From Phorcus lineatus (lineage: Eukaryota; Mollusca; Gastropoda; Trochida; Trochidae), in contig OV121085.1 of NCBI GenBank assembly GCA_921293015.1, positions 25,805,911-25,869,910 on the forward strand: a stretch of 64,000 nt of DNA. The letters are read 5' to 3'. The position numbers and the translations under genes were made by a program. Below are positions 12,923 to 24,272 of this stretch, piece by piece. How positions within the stretch are numbered: position 1 is the first letter of the stretch; each line of letters opens with the position of its first letter. The notes beneath the pieces were generated by a model. That model had not been told where the DNA came from. It did not search any database and saw nothing but the letters and a program-made list of their open reading frames with translations.

Positions 12923-13615
12923 ACTGGCACTGTGGAGTGGGCCTCTACTTGAGTGGCTTGTTGCCAACTACTAAGGAGTTTTTGATGCAATCAGAGTTAT
13001 CATCTATCAATGTTATGTTCACTCAACATCAGAGAAAATATCATTAAGAACTTATACAAAGTACATCAAAGCACTAGGTCAGCACAATTTGTGGTCTGAT
13101 TTACCTAACAACAGCTAATTCAGTTTGAAACTAATCTTCAACAGGCGTTATTATAGTAAACAATGTCAATTGCTCGTAACATTTTAAAGATATTTGGTTA
13201 AAATATAATTAGGTATGTCATTTCATTCTCCATGTTTCACTTCTTATACTTGAAACATTTAACAAATCTAAAATTAGAGACTCACATAACATGTTTAAAG
13301 ACTCATAATATGTTGGGTTATTTTTAGAATTTTATTTGCATAACAAGTTTTTGAGAGACATTTGCGTATGACTGTCATTCGTAACTTACAAATGGGAAGG
13401 TGAACATGTTGATTACTTGATGTGGAATAATCCTGAATTTGCAGCTGTGCATGAACTTTTTCGAGTTTCCAGCTTAACTTCACCTAAGAAGATGAAACAC
13501 TTAACATGGTAGAAAAACAATGTTAGGGCAAGGGGTGAAACATGAGTCCTATAACCCAACTGCTTTGACGGCAAGAGAGGCATGCAATCGGTAACAGACA
13601 CTACGGATCAGAGCA

Positions 13616-14411
13616 GTGAGTTACAGACAGATCAGGGTGGTGAGGTACAGACAGATCAGGGCAGTGAGGTACAGACAGATCAGGGCAGTGAGGTACAGAC
13701 AGATCAGGGCGGTGAGGTACAGACAGATCAGGGCGGGAGTACAGACAGATCAGGGCGGTGAGGTACAGACAGATCAGGGCGGTGAGGTACAGACAGATCA
13801 GGGCGGTGAGGTACAGACAGATCAGGGCGGTGAGGTACAGACAGATCAGGGCGGTGAGGTACAGACAGATCAGGGCGGTGAGTTACAGACAGATCAGGGC
13901 GGTGAAGTACAGACAGATCAGGGCAGTGAGTTACAGACAGATCAGGGCGGTGAGGTACAGACAGATCAGGGCAATGAGGTACAGACAGATCAAGGCAGTG
14001 AGGTACAGACAGATCAGGGCGGTGAAGTACAGACAGATCAGGGCAGTGAGTTACAGACAGATCAGGGCGGTGAGGTACAGACAGATCAGGGCAATGAGGT
14101 ACAGACAGATCAGGGCAATGAGGTACAGACAGATCAAGGCAGTGAGGTACAGACAGATCAGGGCAGTGAGTTACAGACAGATCAGGGCGGTGAGGTACAG
14201 ACAGATCAGGGTGGTGAGGTACAGACAGATCAAGGCAGTGAGGTACAGACAGATCAGGGTGGTGAGGTACAGACAGATCAAGGCAGTGAGGTACAGACAG
14301 ATCAGGGCAGTGAGTTACAGACAGATCAGGGCGGTGAGGTACAGACTGATCAGGGTGGTAAGGTACAGACAGATCAAGGCAGTGAGGTACAGACAGATCA
14401 GGGCAATGAGG
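13616..14411. repeat. Minisatellite, 24-bp unit, about 33 copies, open in several frames
   Basis: The unit TACAGACAGATCAGGGCGGT + GAGG has a 24-bp period. A 2-bp deletion near 13736 shifts phase after the fifth copy. Since 24 is divisible by 3, the array reads as 8-residue repeats (EVQTDQGG or VRYRQIRA on plus, PHRPDLSV on minus) over more than 200 codons. Lying inside a TMTC2 intron, with several frames equally open, it is best taken as non-coding minisatellite. Confidence 0.93.
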
Positions 14412-15039
14412 GGGCAGAACCACAAAATCTATGAATTAAAGATCCCTATGAGCTAAGGAGTCTGTGCACTAGGTTTCAGCTTTCTAAGCCACTTTCTTCT
14501 GGAGAAGAAGATTAAAATAGGTTATTAAGGCGTGGCTTGTGACAAAATCCATGAATTAAAAAACACTTTGGTCAAGGAGTCCATACACTATATTTAAGAT
14601 TTGCTGAGTCAATGGTTCTGGAGAAGAAAATGATATAGTGAAAAGTTTACGGACAGATGACGGACAAGATGCCCATTGAAAGGTCCAATGAGCTCAAGTA
14701 TCTAACAATAGAAGTATCATATCTTGTTTCTGAATGAATCAATGATTTAAGTATATTGATAGTTTATTCTTCTGATTATCAATTGCATCATAAAAACCTT
14801 GAATATTTCAATAGCTTGCAAATAATTCATTTTATCAAAAGAAATACATTTAGTGGTTAATAAAAACAAGATCATAAAAAAAATTGTCACTACAGATAAA
14901 TATGTGCATGCATAAATAATGTTGATTTAAACAGAATTTTTTTTTTATGATGTTGATTTTATTTCCATACTTATACAGCTTATCTATTTGAGATATTCAA
15001 TTGCCCTGGTTTTAATTGTCTCTTCTCTGATGGAATGCT

Positions 15040-16340
15040 CTCTTATGTATTAAACCCACACAGCAGCTTCACAGGTGTGTGCAGGTATTTATGGACCAAG
15101 CTCCAATTGTTTAAGTACAGAGGTCCAGTTATGTACACAGTTGGTGGCTATGGTTCATTGTGCAGCAGCTACATTGTTCCCCAGTGGTCTTAGCTGAGGA
15201 CTGTTTGGACTGCTACTGCGTGACCCTGGTGACTCAAATAAACTGATTAGCTCCAGGCAGAGAGGTATTCACACCTCTCATACCCATGGTTCATGTGGAG
15301 ACAGAGTGGATCCCCTTACACTCCCCCACCTGCGGGAATCAGTTTAGTGCTGTAATCAGTTGTGGATACCGGGCATTGTCACACTGAGTGTGATGTGAGG
15401 TCACCGGAGGCCCTCACCCAACACTACAGCTATTCTCAGCCTGCCTGATTCCCTTTAACAAAGTGCCGACTTAATAGCTCATAAGCAATCAATAGCATCA
15501 TAAACTGTGCAGTGAAACATCTGCTGGAGCTTTGATGTGGATTGGGTCGGACTCAGGTTGGTTAGTGAGTTCCTCCTGTAGGCTTGTACTCACAGCTAAT
15601 TACACACACTGAGCTTGGGGATGCAGAAAAACCTAACAAGCACTGTCTTCAGCGCCGGCTCCTGGATTAAGAGAACTCTAGGTTTCTAAGGGTTCTACAG
15701 ACAAATAACTTTGTATTGCAGAGAAAATGCTAATTGAGTATCCGTGAATCAATACTTTTTTCAAGGTAAGTATGTACATTGTAGGAAAAAAATGTCACGA
15801 TAATGAAGGTCTTTGATCTCGACTTGGGAGTCAAATCAATATCAGTTGTATAATAGAACGTCTTTATCCACTCCCTTCTACCTCCTCCCCCCAGTGCCCT
15901 CTCCAAGACTGACCCCTCCCCCCTCACAGTCTGACAGACTGAGGGTTCCCCCTAATGGCTTCTTCACATTCCCCTGACACTCACAATCGATAAAGATCAT
16001 CAGAGAAAATTAATCCTGCATACACATCCAAAGAGAGCATTTTAGCAATCACTACTGCCTGGCTGGTAGCAAGCTAACGCAAATGAGACTGTTGTTATTT
16101 CATTATTTCTGCGCTGCTATCGGACAACAGCAAATTGGTCAATTCCGGGACTATTCATATAATATCATGGATGAATAGACCATGTTGCCATGGAGATAAA
16201 TTTCAATCAAACAGATTAGCGAAGCATCAGAATGAAGTAAGAGTTTGCTTCAGTGACCTCAAGCCCACACAATAGATGACAGTCAGAGAGAATGACATCT
16301 GTACCTGGACAATGGAGCTATCACACTGTATGTATGGAGC
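15040..16340. promoter_or_regulatory. Candidate conserved non-coding region with an RFX X-box-like site
   Basis: This repeat-free stretch of intron 2 has more balanced base composition than its surroundings. At 16184-16197 it contains GTTGCCATGGAGAT, close to the RFX X-box consensus (GTTGCCATGG followed by RNAAC-like sequence). No reading frame is convincing. Enhancer function is inference from composition and one motif only. Confidence 0.25.
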
Positions 16341-17509
16341 ATTAAATCAGCACGCTCCTCGATAAACCGTCTTGTGTGTAGAAGCAGCAATCCATTTTTC
16401 ATTCCACATACGTGGTTTGAAGATGGATGAAATCAAAAAGACTTCTCTGAGGAGAAAATGTTCCTATATCACTTGTCATTCAATCTGGATTGAATTGACA
16501 CAAGAGTTTTCCTGTCTATCACCCCATCCCACGAGCTGAATCCAATCGCTTTCTTGAAAAAATAAAATCAACATTCTTCTCAAGAAAAAGCTCACAATTT
16601 AAAACAAGACAGTCATTTTGGCTCCCTATGTGTTTTATCTCCTTTAAACATAGTGTATCCCCAAGCGAATTTGCACAGAAATGAGAAAGAAACAATTTGA
16701 GTTGACCTTCTTATTGAAAGCAAGCCCTTGGGATGCGACCTGTACATGCATACAGGCAGTAGAGGGATCTACTTGTTAGGGTTTCATACAGATCATCAGG
16801 GCAAAAAATATACTGAATAAGAATACCCAATAGATTATATTGAAAACCTTATTGACTAATCTGATCCTGTATCCAACACAAGGAAACTTAGATTAAACTG
16901 AAAAGTAAGATATCCCCTTTGAAACAAAAACATTTGGTAGCGCAAGTATAAGACAAAATCTGAACTATTTACTCTAAGATATGAGACTACAAAAAATGTT
17001 TGCTTTATAATTTGTTAGAGTAATAAATTAATAATTAATAGTGGTATGGTAATAAATACATTCCATAGGCGTTTATAACTTGACAGGCAAAGCAATAAAG
17101 AAGATAATAAGAAAAGCATATCCATCTATGTTTTGACATTTTTGTACAACAGATATTTTATGTTTATTTTCACATAACTTTTAATGTCAGGTCATGAATC
17201 TATTGCATATCAAGAAACAGCTTCACTAGTCCGGTTGTCATTTCTTCAACTTATATTTCATGCATTCGATCACGGATATTTTGATGAAGCTATCCATTTG
17301 TGCAGGCATTTGAAACAAGTAAAGCATGTGACGTCTTTGTGATTTTTCAATGAAGTTATGGTCTTTAAACTCAACAGATATCGAAAATATTTGTTGGCAT
17401 GATTATGCAGAGAACACTGTCCATTGTATTGTAAACTGTTCCAAATGTAAAGATACCTAAATTTCATGTCATAAAAGATTTAAAATTATAGTCATTTGGC
17501 ATATGATTT

Positions 17510-17830
17510 TCGGCCCTGGGATAGCTCAGTGGCACTGAATGACTTCCTGTGTTGGGTGGAAGATCTCCAGCATCCAGTGCTATAGCTATAAATATCCAGA
17601 ATCATGCTTCCAGGAATTGAAACCATCAGACTTGGTGCCTAATTAATACTCAGAGTCTGTCAAGCCCATGAAGACTCACTTGTAAGTGATTTACACTTCC
17701 CTGGCATGTTTCTTGCAGTAAGCAACATCTGGACAGCAGAATCTACAGCAAGTTGCTCATTAGAGTTGAGACATCTTGACCAGGCCCTAGAGTTCCAAGG
17801 CTCTCCTAGCACTATGATAGATCTAAATTC
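17510..17830. repeat. Possible tRNA-related SINE fragment
   Basis: GGGATAGCTCAGTGG at about 17518-17532 matches a polymerase III A box (TAGCTCAGTGG), and GGAATTGAAACC about 95 bp later is a weak B-box resemblance. No cloverleaf fold or intact tRNA is evident, no second copy was found in this window, and target duplications are not seen. It is a weak call. Confidence 0.2.
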
Positions 17831-18877
17831 ATTACAAAATTACACTTACTTACATCCTATTGTACAGTTGGGATAGCAAAATTGGGGTTATTTTGGTGGA
17901 GACAAAATATAAGTATCTCCAATCATAGTTTTATATGTGCATAATTTATTGCCGCAAGATTTAAATTAACACAATGGATTTAAAGGTGCCCAGAGTAGTC
18001 TTGATCTAACTATGACTGAAAAAAAAATTCCCTCATGTCATTAAGAGCAGAAAGCTAAAGCTAGCTGGAGTAATGATGGTTTCCCTGTAAAGATAGCCGT
18101 GGTTACTGCAGTACAAGAAGGTAAATCGTCTGATTTAGGGGCCGTGCTATATGAGCAACAGTTTGATGATTGTCATTCAAAGACATTGGGGAAACAAATA
18201 CCTCCTTTATCACTCCTACTGGAAGAGATTACTCTCTGCTTTTAATCCACACAGGAGAAACTCAGAATATTCACCAGTGCATTGTCTTGTGATCACGCTA
18301 GTCCAGTACGTTGTCTTCACGGGGAGGAAGCAATCATTAGGAGCATTAATGTAGTGATCAGCTGGTAGTACTTGAACATCATGAGAGCTGGCACTAAGTG
18401 CTCACATTAGTTTGTACACAACACATGAGACTATCAATATAACTCATTCCATATTCCATAATGCAGCTCATTAGACTTAAGGGATTATCTGAATAGCTCT
18501 TGTGTTTGTACTGAGTGTACCTGTGTGACCACAAAATACCTCCACATGTTAAAATGGTTTCCACAACATGTCTCATTGTTTTCCCCCAACACTGTTGTTG
18601 AATCCATTAATTGCATGTCATTCTGAGTAGCCCAGTGACAGGAGAAACAACTTCTTGAGAAGGGACAGGCTATTCCTAAATATTTTGGGTATTCGTTGTT
18701 AACCAAGGGTAAAGGCACAATTTGGCTTAAAGATGCCAAACTTGAAAAATCGTGTAATTTTGTAAAACAAGTTTAGTGAGAACACTACTACTTTTTTGTG
18801 TTGGTTTAATGTAATCAATCTCACTTTCATCTACATTATACTACAGAGTTAGTGAGTACAAAAGGAATTCAACTCAC

Positions 18878-19457
18878 CTTTGTAAGTATGTGCAACTGAA
18901 GGATATCCTGCAGATTGGCCTGATGAAAGACAAAGACATCAAAAGTTGCGCAGACAGCAAGAACGGCAATGGCCTGCTCCTTGGTAAGCAAACTGGCCAC
19001 AGTGAAGAAGACCGCACCCCCTGCATACAGCCAGCGCCACTTGGGGGCTAGTTCCCTAAGCTCCACATACCGCATGTAGCACAGCAGCGTCAACAGAAAG
19101 AAGAGACATGCACCAATGTCTGCTCTACCCACAATTCCTGCCACGGCCTCCGTGTGAACTGGGTGGGATGCAAACAGCAACCCAGCAACACATGTGGGTA
19201 GCGTTCGACACAGGAGTTTGCGGGCGAGGCAGGTGAAGACCATGGTGACAAGGGAGTGGAGGAGCACATTGCCTAGGTGATAGCCCCAGGGGTTGAGTCC
19301 CCCGAGGGCATAGTTGAGTCTGAAGGACAGGACACAGAGAGGTCGGTATGACTTATGCGATCCTGTGTGCGTGAGAGGAGTTCCCCAGAAATCGTCGTAG
19401 AAGATGTTGAGCAACGGTGTCTCTGGTAATAGGTCTTGGTTCTTCTGTATCGCTCGG
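18878..19457 (-). CDS. TMTC2: TMTC2 exon 2: transmembrane O-mannosyltransferase core
   Basis: This exon encodes the end of codon 29 through residue 222. It opens after a TTTCAG acceptor with SRAIQKNQDLLPETP, continues with NIFYDDFWGTPLTHTGSHKSY and RPLCVLSFRLNYALGG, then gives several hydrophobic helices around NVLLHSLVTMVFT, FASHPVHTEAVAGIVGRAD, GACLFFLLTLLCY and AVFFTVASLLTKEQ. The DFWGTPL, SHKSYRPL and HP(V/I)HTEAVAG motifs are TMTC-family hallmarks. TMTC2 is known as an ER membrane protein linked to cadherin O-mannosylation and calcium handling. The exon ends at a codon boundary (...HILTK) before a GTGAGT donor. In-frame reading past that donor hits a stop within three codons, confirming the border. 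No frameshift or internal stop is present. Confidence 0.94.
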
Positions 19458-20239
19458 CTGAAACACAGAGCAAAGACTTGGAAAAATCTTCATGAGTAAA
19501 GTATTTGGTGTGAGGTTGTAAAATATCAAGGTGTATTGGTAGTCTGAAAAAAGGAAAGATCAAAGACTTCTTGCTTATTTGAATAGATTAGCAGTAAATG
19601 TGAGATAACATTGTTATTGATCACTAATGTGTTTATTTCTGATAAGAGAGTAGTGTACATTAAAGTGGTGTTTATGACAGCGCCTTACAAAATGCCTAGA
19701 GTGTAGTGTCTGCAGTTTGATAGTTTAACTTAATTATGTTACATAGATTATGACTTTTCAAGATTTGGAGAAGTTCTTTGAGCACAATATTACTGCTGTG
19801 TTCTAAAAGCTCACGTGTTTGGAAAACTCATTCATTTGTTTGCCAAGTAAGCAAATTATCTAAGAAAAAGATAAACATGTTTGTTGTATGAAGATTTTTC
19901 ATCAGGAAAATGGAAACACCACACGCAATAACTGACATTCTCTACAAAGGGATGTTTTTCCAGGTTCCACTGATCATTGTTTGCTTTATGAATCATGGTT
20001 GAGGGTTCTGTATTCATCATCTTCACAGTGAGTCTGTGACAGGGTGAGACGTACACCACAGACTCCAGGGATGCACAAAACATCAGAGTAAACAAACTCT
20101 ATCTCACAGGTATATTTACGGTAGCAACGCTGGTCTGATGAAGCACATAGGTCTGTATAACTGGCAGAAGAAGACACAATAAGCTGAGCAACAATAACAC
20201 AGAAGTCACACCCTGACAGTTTGTACAGTTCTGTGAGTA

Positions 20240-20500
20240 TTAGAGAAGGGCATGCCCATATGGTCAGGCTGTGGGCAATCTATTACAACAAGAACGTTAG
20301 GGCAAGGGACATGCTCTAACATTGGAGTCACGCTGCGGGCAATCTATTTTTAAGGAATGTGAGGGGAGGGGAAATGCCCACACATGTGAGTCTGGCTGTG
20401 GGCATTCTATTTTTGCAGGTGAATGAGGGAAGGGGGCATGCCCACACAATAGAGTCCCACTTTTGACAGTTTGCATGTTACAGGTATGAGGGGGCTCCTT
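20240..20500. repeat. Degenerate tandem repeat, about 70-bp unit, 3-4 copies
   Basis: Repeated ordered words are GGGCATGCCCA, TGTGGGCAATCTATT or TGTGGGCATTCTATTTTT, and GAGTC. Units are visibly related but indel-rich. The minus-strand frame over this stretch also reads as a repeat and is not a credible gene. Confidence 0.6.
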
Positions 20501-20734
20501 GCATTCAGTAGTCACAACCCCAAATAAATTATGTTTGCAGGAGTTGTGAAGGAAAGTGTTTGCCAAAACACAGGAGTCTTGGGTACTTCGCCTATGAAGG
20601 CAAGTCCCCAAGGGGTATGTGTTAACCAAATCACTAAAGAGGTAACAACGAATAGGCTAAAGTCCACATATCAAGCATGATCGATCTTTCCTGGCATGGT
20701 CACAATTATATTGATGCGATTTCACTACTAACTC

Positions 20735-21142
20735 CAGTCTGATTAAGATCGACCGTGTTCCGAGGAATAAAAGTTTCAAAATATTGACTATAACGAGATT
20801 TGAACTCTATCTCTCCACAACGGTCTGACCGCAGCGCACGTTCTTATGTAAACTCAGGTAACCAATCACAATGTGTGCGGCAAAAGCATTCAGTATCAGT
20901 AGCTAGGGGCAAGTAACTCCCATTAAACATTTGTTAACCTTGATTGCCGCTATCCTTATTTTAAACGCGATGATGTGATTTGTTCGCCAATGACTAGGTT
21001 TTGTCTGCGCTAAACTAGTGTCAGCACGTGCGAGCAGTGAGGCTGCGGTCAGACCATTGTGGAGAGGATAGCCTAGAGTTCGAATCTCGGTATAGTCAAT
21101 AAACTTTTATTCCTCGGAACACGGTCGATTCTAATCAGACTG
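20735..21142. mobile_element. Non-autonomous DNA transposon (MITE), about 100-bp TIRs, 10-bp target duplication
   Basis: The left end CAGTCTGATTAAGATCGACC is mirrored at the right end (...GATTCTAATCAGACTG). The inverted similarity runs inward for about 100 bp, including GTGTTCCGAGGAATAAAAG and GGTCTGACCGCAGC. The element is flanked by identical CTACTAACTC at 20725-20734 and 21143-21152, a perfect 10-bp target-site duplication. Its 408 bp have no coding capacity. A 9-11 bp duplication is typical of Mutator-like elements, so that superfamily is my best guess. The right arm carries GAGTTCGAATCTCGG, resembling a tRNA B box. Confidence 0.88.
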
Positions 21143-23259
21143 CTACTAACTCCACCTTCAAATTTTCAAAATAATTTTTTGAAAAGATCGCTGTTATTTA
21201 ATTGCACAAAGCTAAATTGTGATAGATGATCGCATATTTTGTCAAAATCTTTTTAACACGATAAAGAAGATTAATACTGCTAAGGCCTAGACAAAAAAAC
21301 ACTACCCTGGTGTTCAAAATAGTCACAGTGAACTGAAGCAATAACCAAGATAGATGAAGTAATGTCACACAGGGTTTCACCAGGTAGGCAACAACATCCT
21401 AATGTTTTCTAAAACAGAAAAAGCTGCTAAGGTATTGATAGATGTCAAGCCCCTAATGAATTGAAACTGAACAAACTAATACTTCCACTATATTTCAGAA
21501 AATTCAGAGCATTACCCTGAGGGCTTGTCTCCAGATTACTGACGGAATTACCACATCATATGTGTTGTCCATTAGAAAAGTTTTTTCTCACTAGAAGTTA
21601 TTTCATTATTGTAAATCTGGAATCCCTTTAGTGTGTGTCTGCAACAGTGTGGAGCTGGCATCTAATCCTACATCCCATTCTATAAAGCATGCAAGAGATG
21701 AAATGATGGGACTGCATTGAAACAGTTGTAAACAAGGGCGACTCGTTGACAAAATGTAAATGTCACCATGCTACCAGACCTAATGTAATGACTCCTAGGT
21801 ACTAGCATGGAGTACACCCTATTTGATTATGATTGTTTCAAACTTCAAAACAATGAAATATGAGAACAGCTCATTAAAAAATGAATAACTACTTCTGTTA
21901 CTCCTTTTATTGTCAAGTCTATTTAATCTGTGCTCAAGCATCAAAAACCAATTTAATTTTCTAAAATGTCAATTATGACTATTTTACCTATGGATTTTAA
22001 AAACGTTATTCACCCCCAAGAGAGAAATCAAATTGAGAAATGTGCTTTTGCTTAGTGGACAGCCATTACAGGAAGATGACAAGTGCTGATCGATAGAAAA
22101 AAAGAAGCAGATTTTAAGAGGGTCATAGACTCCATCAAACAATATTGACTGACTGGAAGGGACTGGTGTGAGTGTGTTGATCGTGTGCTGCACAGGTAGC
22201 AAGGAAGTGGACACAATGGATGTGTCCGGCCACAACTAACAACATCCATAATAAAGGAGCGGTCTCTCATCAGTCCTCCGTCCCTCCCTGGTGTATAATG
22301 CTCCCATAATGAGGAAATAAAGAGACTGCACGCTGCATTTACCCAGTAATGGCTGTTTGCCGAGCTTGTTGGTTTGTGTGGTTATCAGCTTCACGCAAAC
22401 ACTCCTAATTAAGTTAACAAGTCCTCACAGTCCTGCAAGAACTCTGCCTCAGCAAACACAAACATTATTTCATCAAAAGCGGTGGACTGCCTCGGGAGAA
22501 TGTGTTAAGTACGTCACCTCCACTCATTAAACATTGAACACCGGGTAATGGGCCCAGATCTGCCACGACACATGCTTCATATTCATTCATTGCCCATCTA
22601 AATCCTATGCAGACAAGGAAGGGTATTCATGGAATGATGTAACGTTTTATAATCTGTCTCATGCAACTTAATCGTGTTTTGGTATTGCAAAGCTTTTCAC
22701 TTACGGAACAGATAAATATTCATGAAATGCAAATGATCCTACAATTGAAAATTAAGATATGACTGCATGCATTGGTGTACCAAAACAGCAGACATTTCAA
22801 TGTCTCAAGCTATTCTGGACTTGTGTGGAAGGTGGTTTGTGAGTGAGTCCAAATCACAGTTTACAGTTTAAGATATTCAGTTGATCTCAGCGTAGTTGTC
22901 ATGCTGCCAACTCTCACTTTTCATTCTTAGTTTGATCACCTACTCTATTTGCAACACTATCTTGTACATTGACATGACGTTATCACCTCCCCTGAAAGAC
23001 AAGTAAAAATGGTACAATAGCGCATGGTTCAATGATGTCCAATTAAGGACTGAACAGCTTCCAAGTTACTATAAGTTTTATGTGTCCATTAATTTGCCTT
23101 GACACTAAAACTATGGATATACTATTTCATCCTGCACCATAGCTTGATAGTTCAGCACACAAGGGGAGCACATACCCAGCAAGAAGATGTCAGTACATGA
23201 ACCAGGTGAGAAGAAAGATCTGGTAACAACCCCCTGTAAATTCATCAACACCTTGTCAT

Positions 23260-24272
23260 AACTGTGTAGGATAACAACCCCCCTCATAACTGTAGGATAA
23301 CAACCCTGTCATTACTGTGTAGGATAACAATCCCCCTCATAACTGTAGGATAACAACCCTGTCATTACTGTGTAGGATAACAATCCCCCTCATAACTGTA
23401 GGATAACAACCCTGTCATTACTGTGTAGGATAACAATCCCCCTCATAACTGTAGGATAACAATCCCTGTCATAACTGTGTAGGATAACAACCTCCCTCAT
23501 AAATGTAGGATAACAATACCTGTCATAACTGTGTAGGATAACAACCCCTGTCATAACTGTAGGATAACAACCCCTGTCGTAACTGTGTAGGATAACAACC
23601 CCTGTTGTAACTGTGTAGGATAACAACCCCTGTCATAACTGAGGATAACAACCTGTTGTAACTGTGTAGGATAACAACCCCTGTCATAACTGAGGATAAC
23701 AACCTGTTGTAACTGTGTAGGATAACAACCCCTGTTGTAACTGTGTAGGATAACAACCCCTGTCATAACTGTAGGATAACAACCCCTGTCATAACTGTGT
23801 AGGATAACAACCCCTGTCGTAACTGTGTAGGATAACAACCCGTCGTATCTGTGTAGGATAACAACCCCTGTTGTAACTGTGTAGGATAACAACCCCTGTC
23901 ATAACTGAGGATAACAACCTGTTGTAACTGTGTAGGATAACAACCCCTGTCATAACTGAGGATAACAACCTGTTGTAACTGTGTAGGATAACAACCCCTG
24001 TTGTAACTGTGTAGGATAACAACCCCTGTCGTAACTGTGTAGGATAACAACCCCTGTCGTATCTGTGTAGGATAACAACCCCTGTTGTAACTGTGTAGGA
24101 TAACAACCCCTGTCATAACTGAGGATAACAACCTGTTGTAACTATGTAGGATAACAACCCCTGTCATATCTGTGTAGGATAACAACCCCTGTTGTAACTG
24201 TGTAGGATAACAACCCCTGTCATAACTGAGGATAACAACCTGTTGTAACTATGTAGGATAACAACCCCCTCA
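23260..24272. repeat. Minisatellite, 28-bp unit with 24-bp variants, about 36 copies
   Basis: The core unit is TGTGTAGGATAACAACCCCT + GTCATAAC (28 bp). Shorter units lack GTGTA and CC (ACTGAGGATAACAACCTGTT). The left 200 bp is organised as alternating unit types giving a roughly 53-bp composite period, whereas the middle alternates 28- and 24-bp forms. The five minus-strand frames here are all repeat translations. Confidence 0.93.

Larger units (their letters stand above)
2202..18877 (-). other. TMTC2 intron 2 (16.7 kb)
   Basis: The intron has a GTGAGT donor and an ATTGCAG acceptor. It holds minisatellites of 37, 30, 41, 26 and 24 bp, a poly-C tract, an L1/Tx1-like LINE fragment in the same orientation as the gene, dispersed repeats, and a possible conserved non-coding stretch near 15.0-16.4 kb. 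The remaining stretches (about 2440-3290, 4020-5020, 5160-6220, 9875-12100, 12930-13600, 14460-15000, 16400-17500 and 17840-18870) are AT-rich sequence in which I see no gene or RNA. Confidence 0.85.

Noticed and set aside
12376-13047. 223-codon plus-strand frame (HISHRLLPYTSLTDF repeats)
   Set aside because: It is a translation of the 26-bp minisatellite cycling through all three frames, lying in an intron on the antisense strand.
21060-21095. tRNA gene suggested by GAGTTCGAATCTCGG
   Set aside because: There is no A box or cloverleaf at proper spacing, and the sequence is part of a MITE inverted repeat.
23390-24185. Five overlapping minus-strand frames of 77-140 codons
   Set aside because: All are translations of the 28-bp minisatellite.
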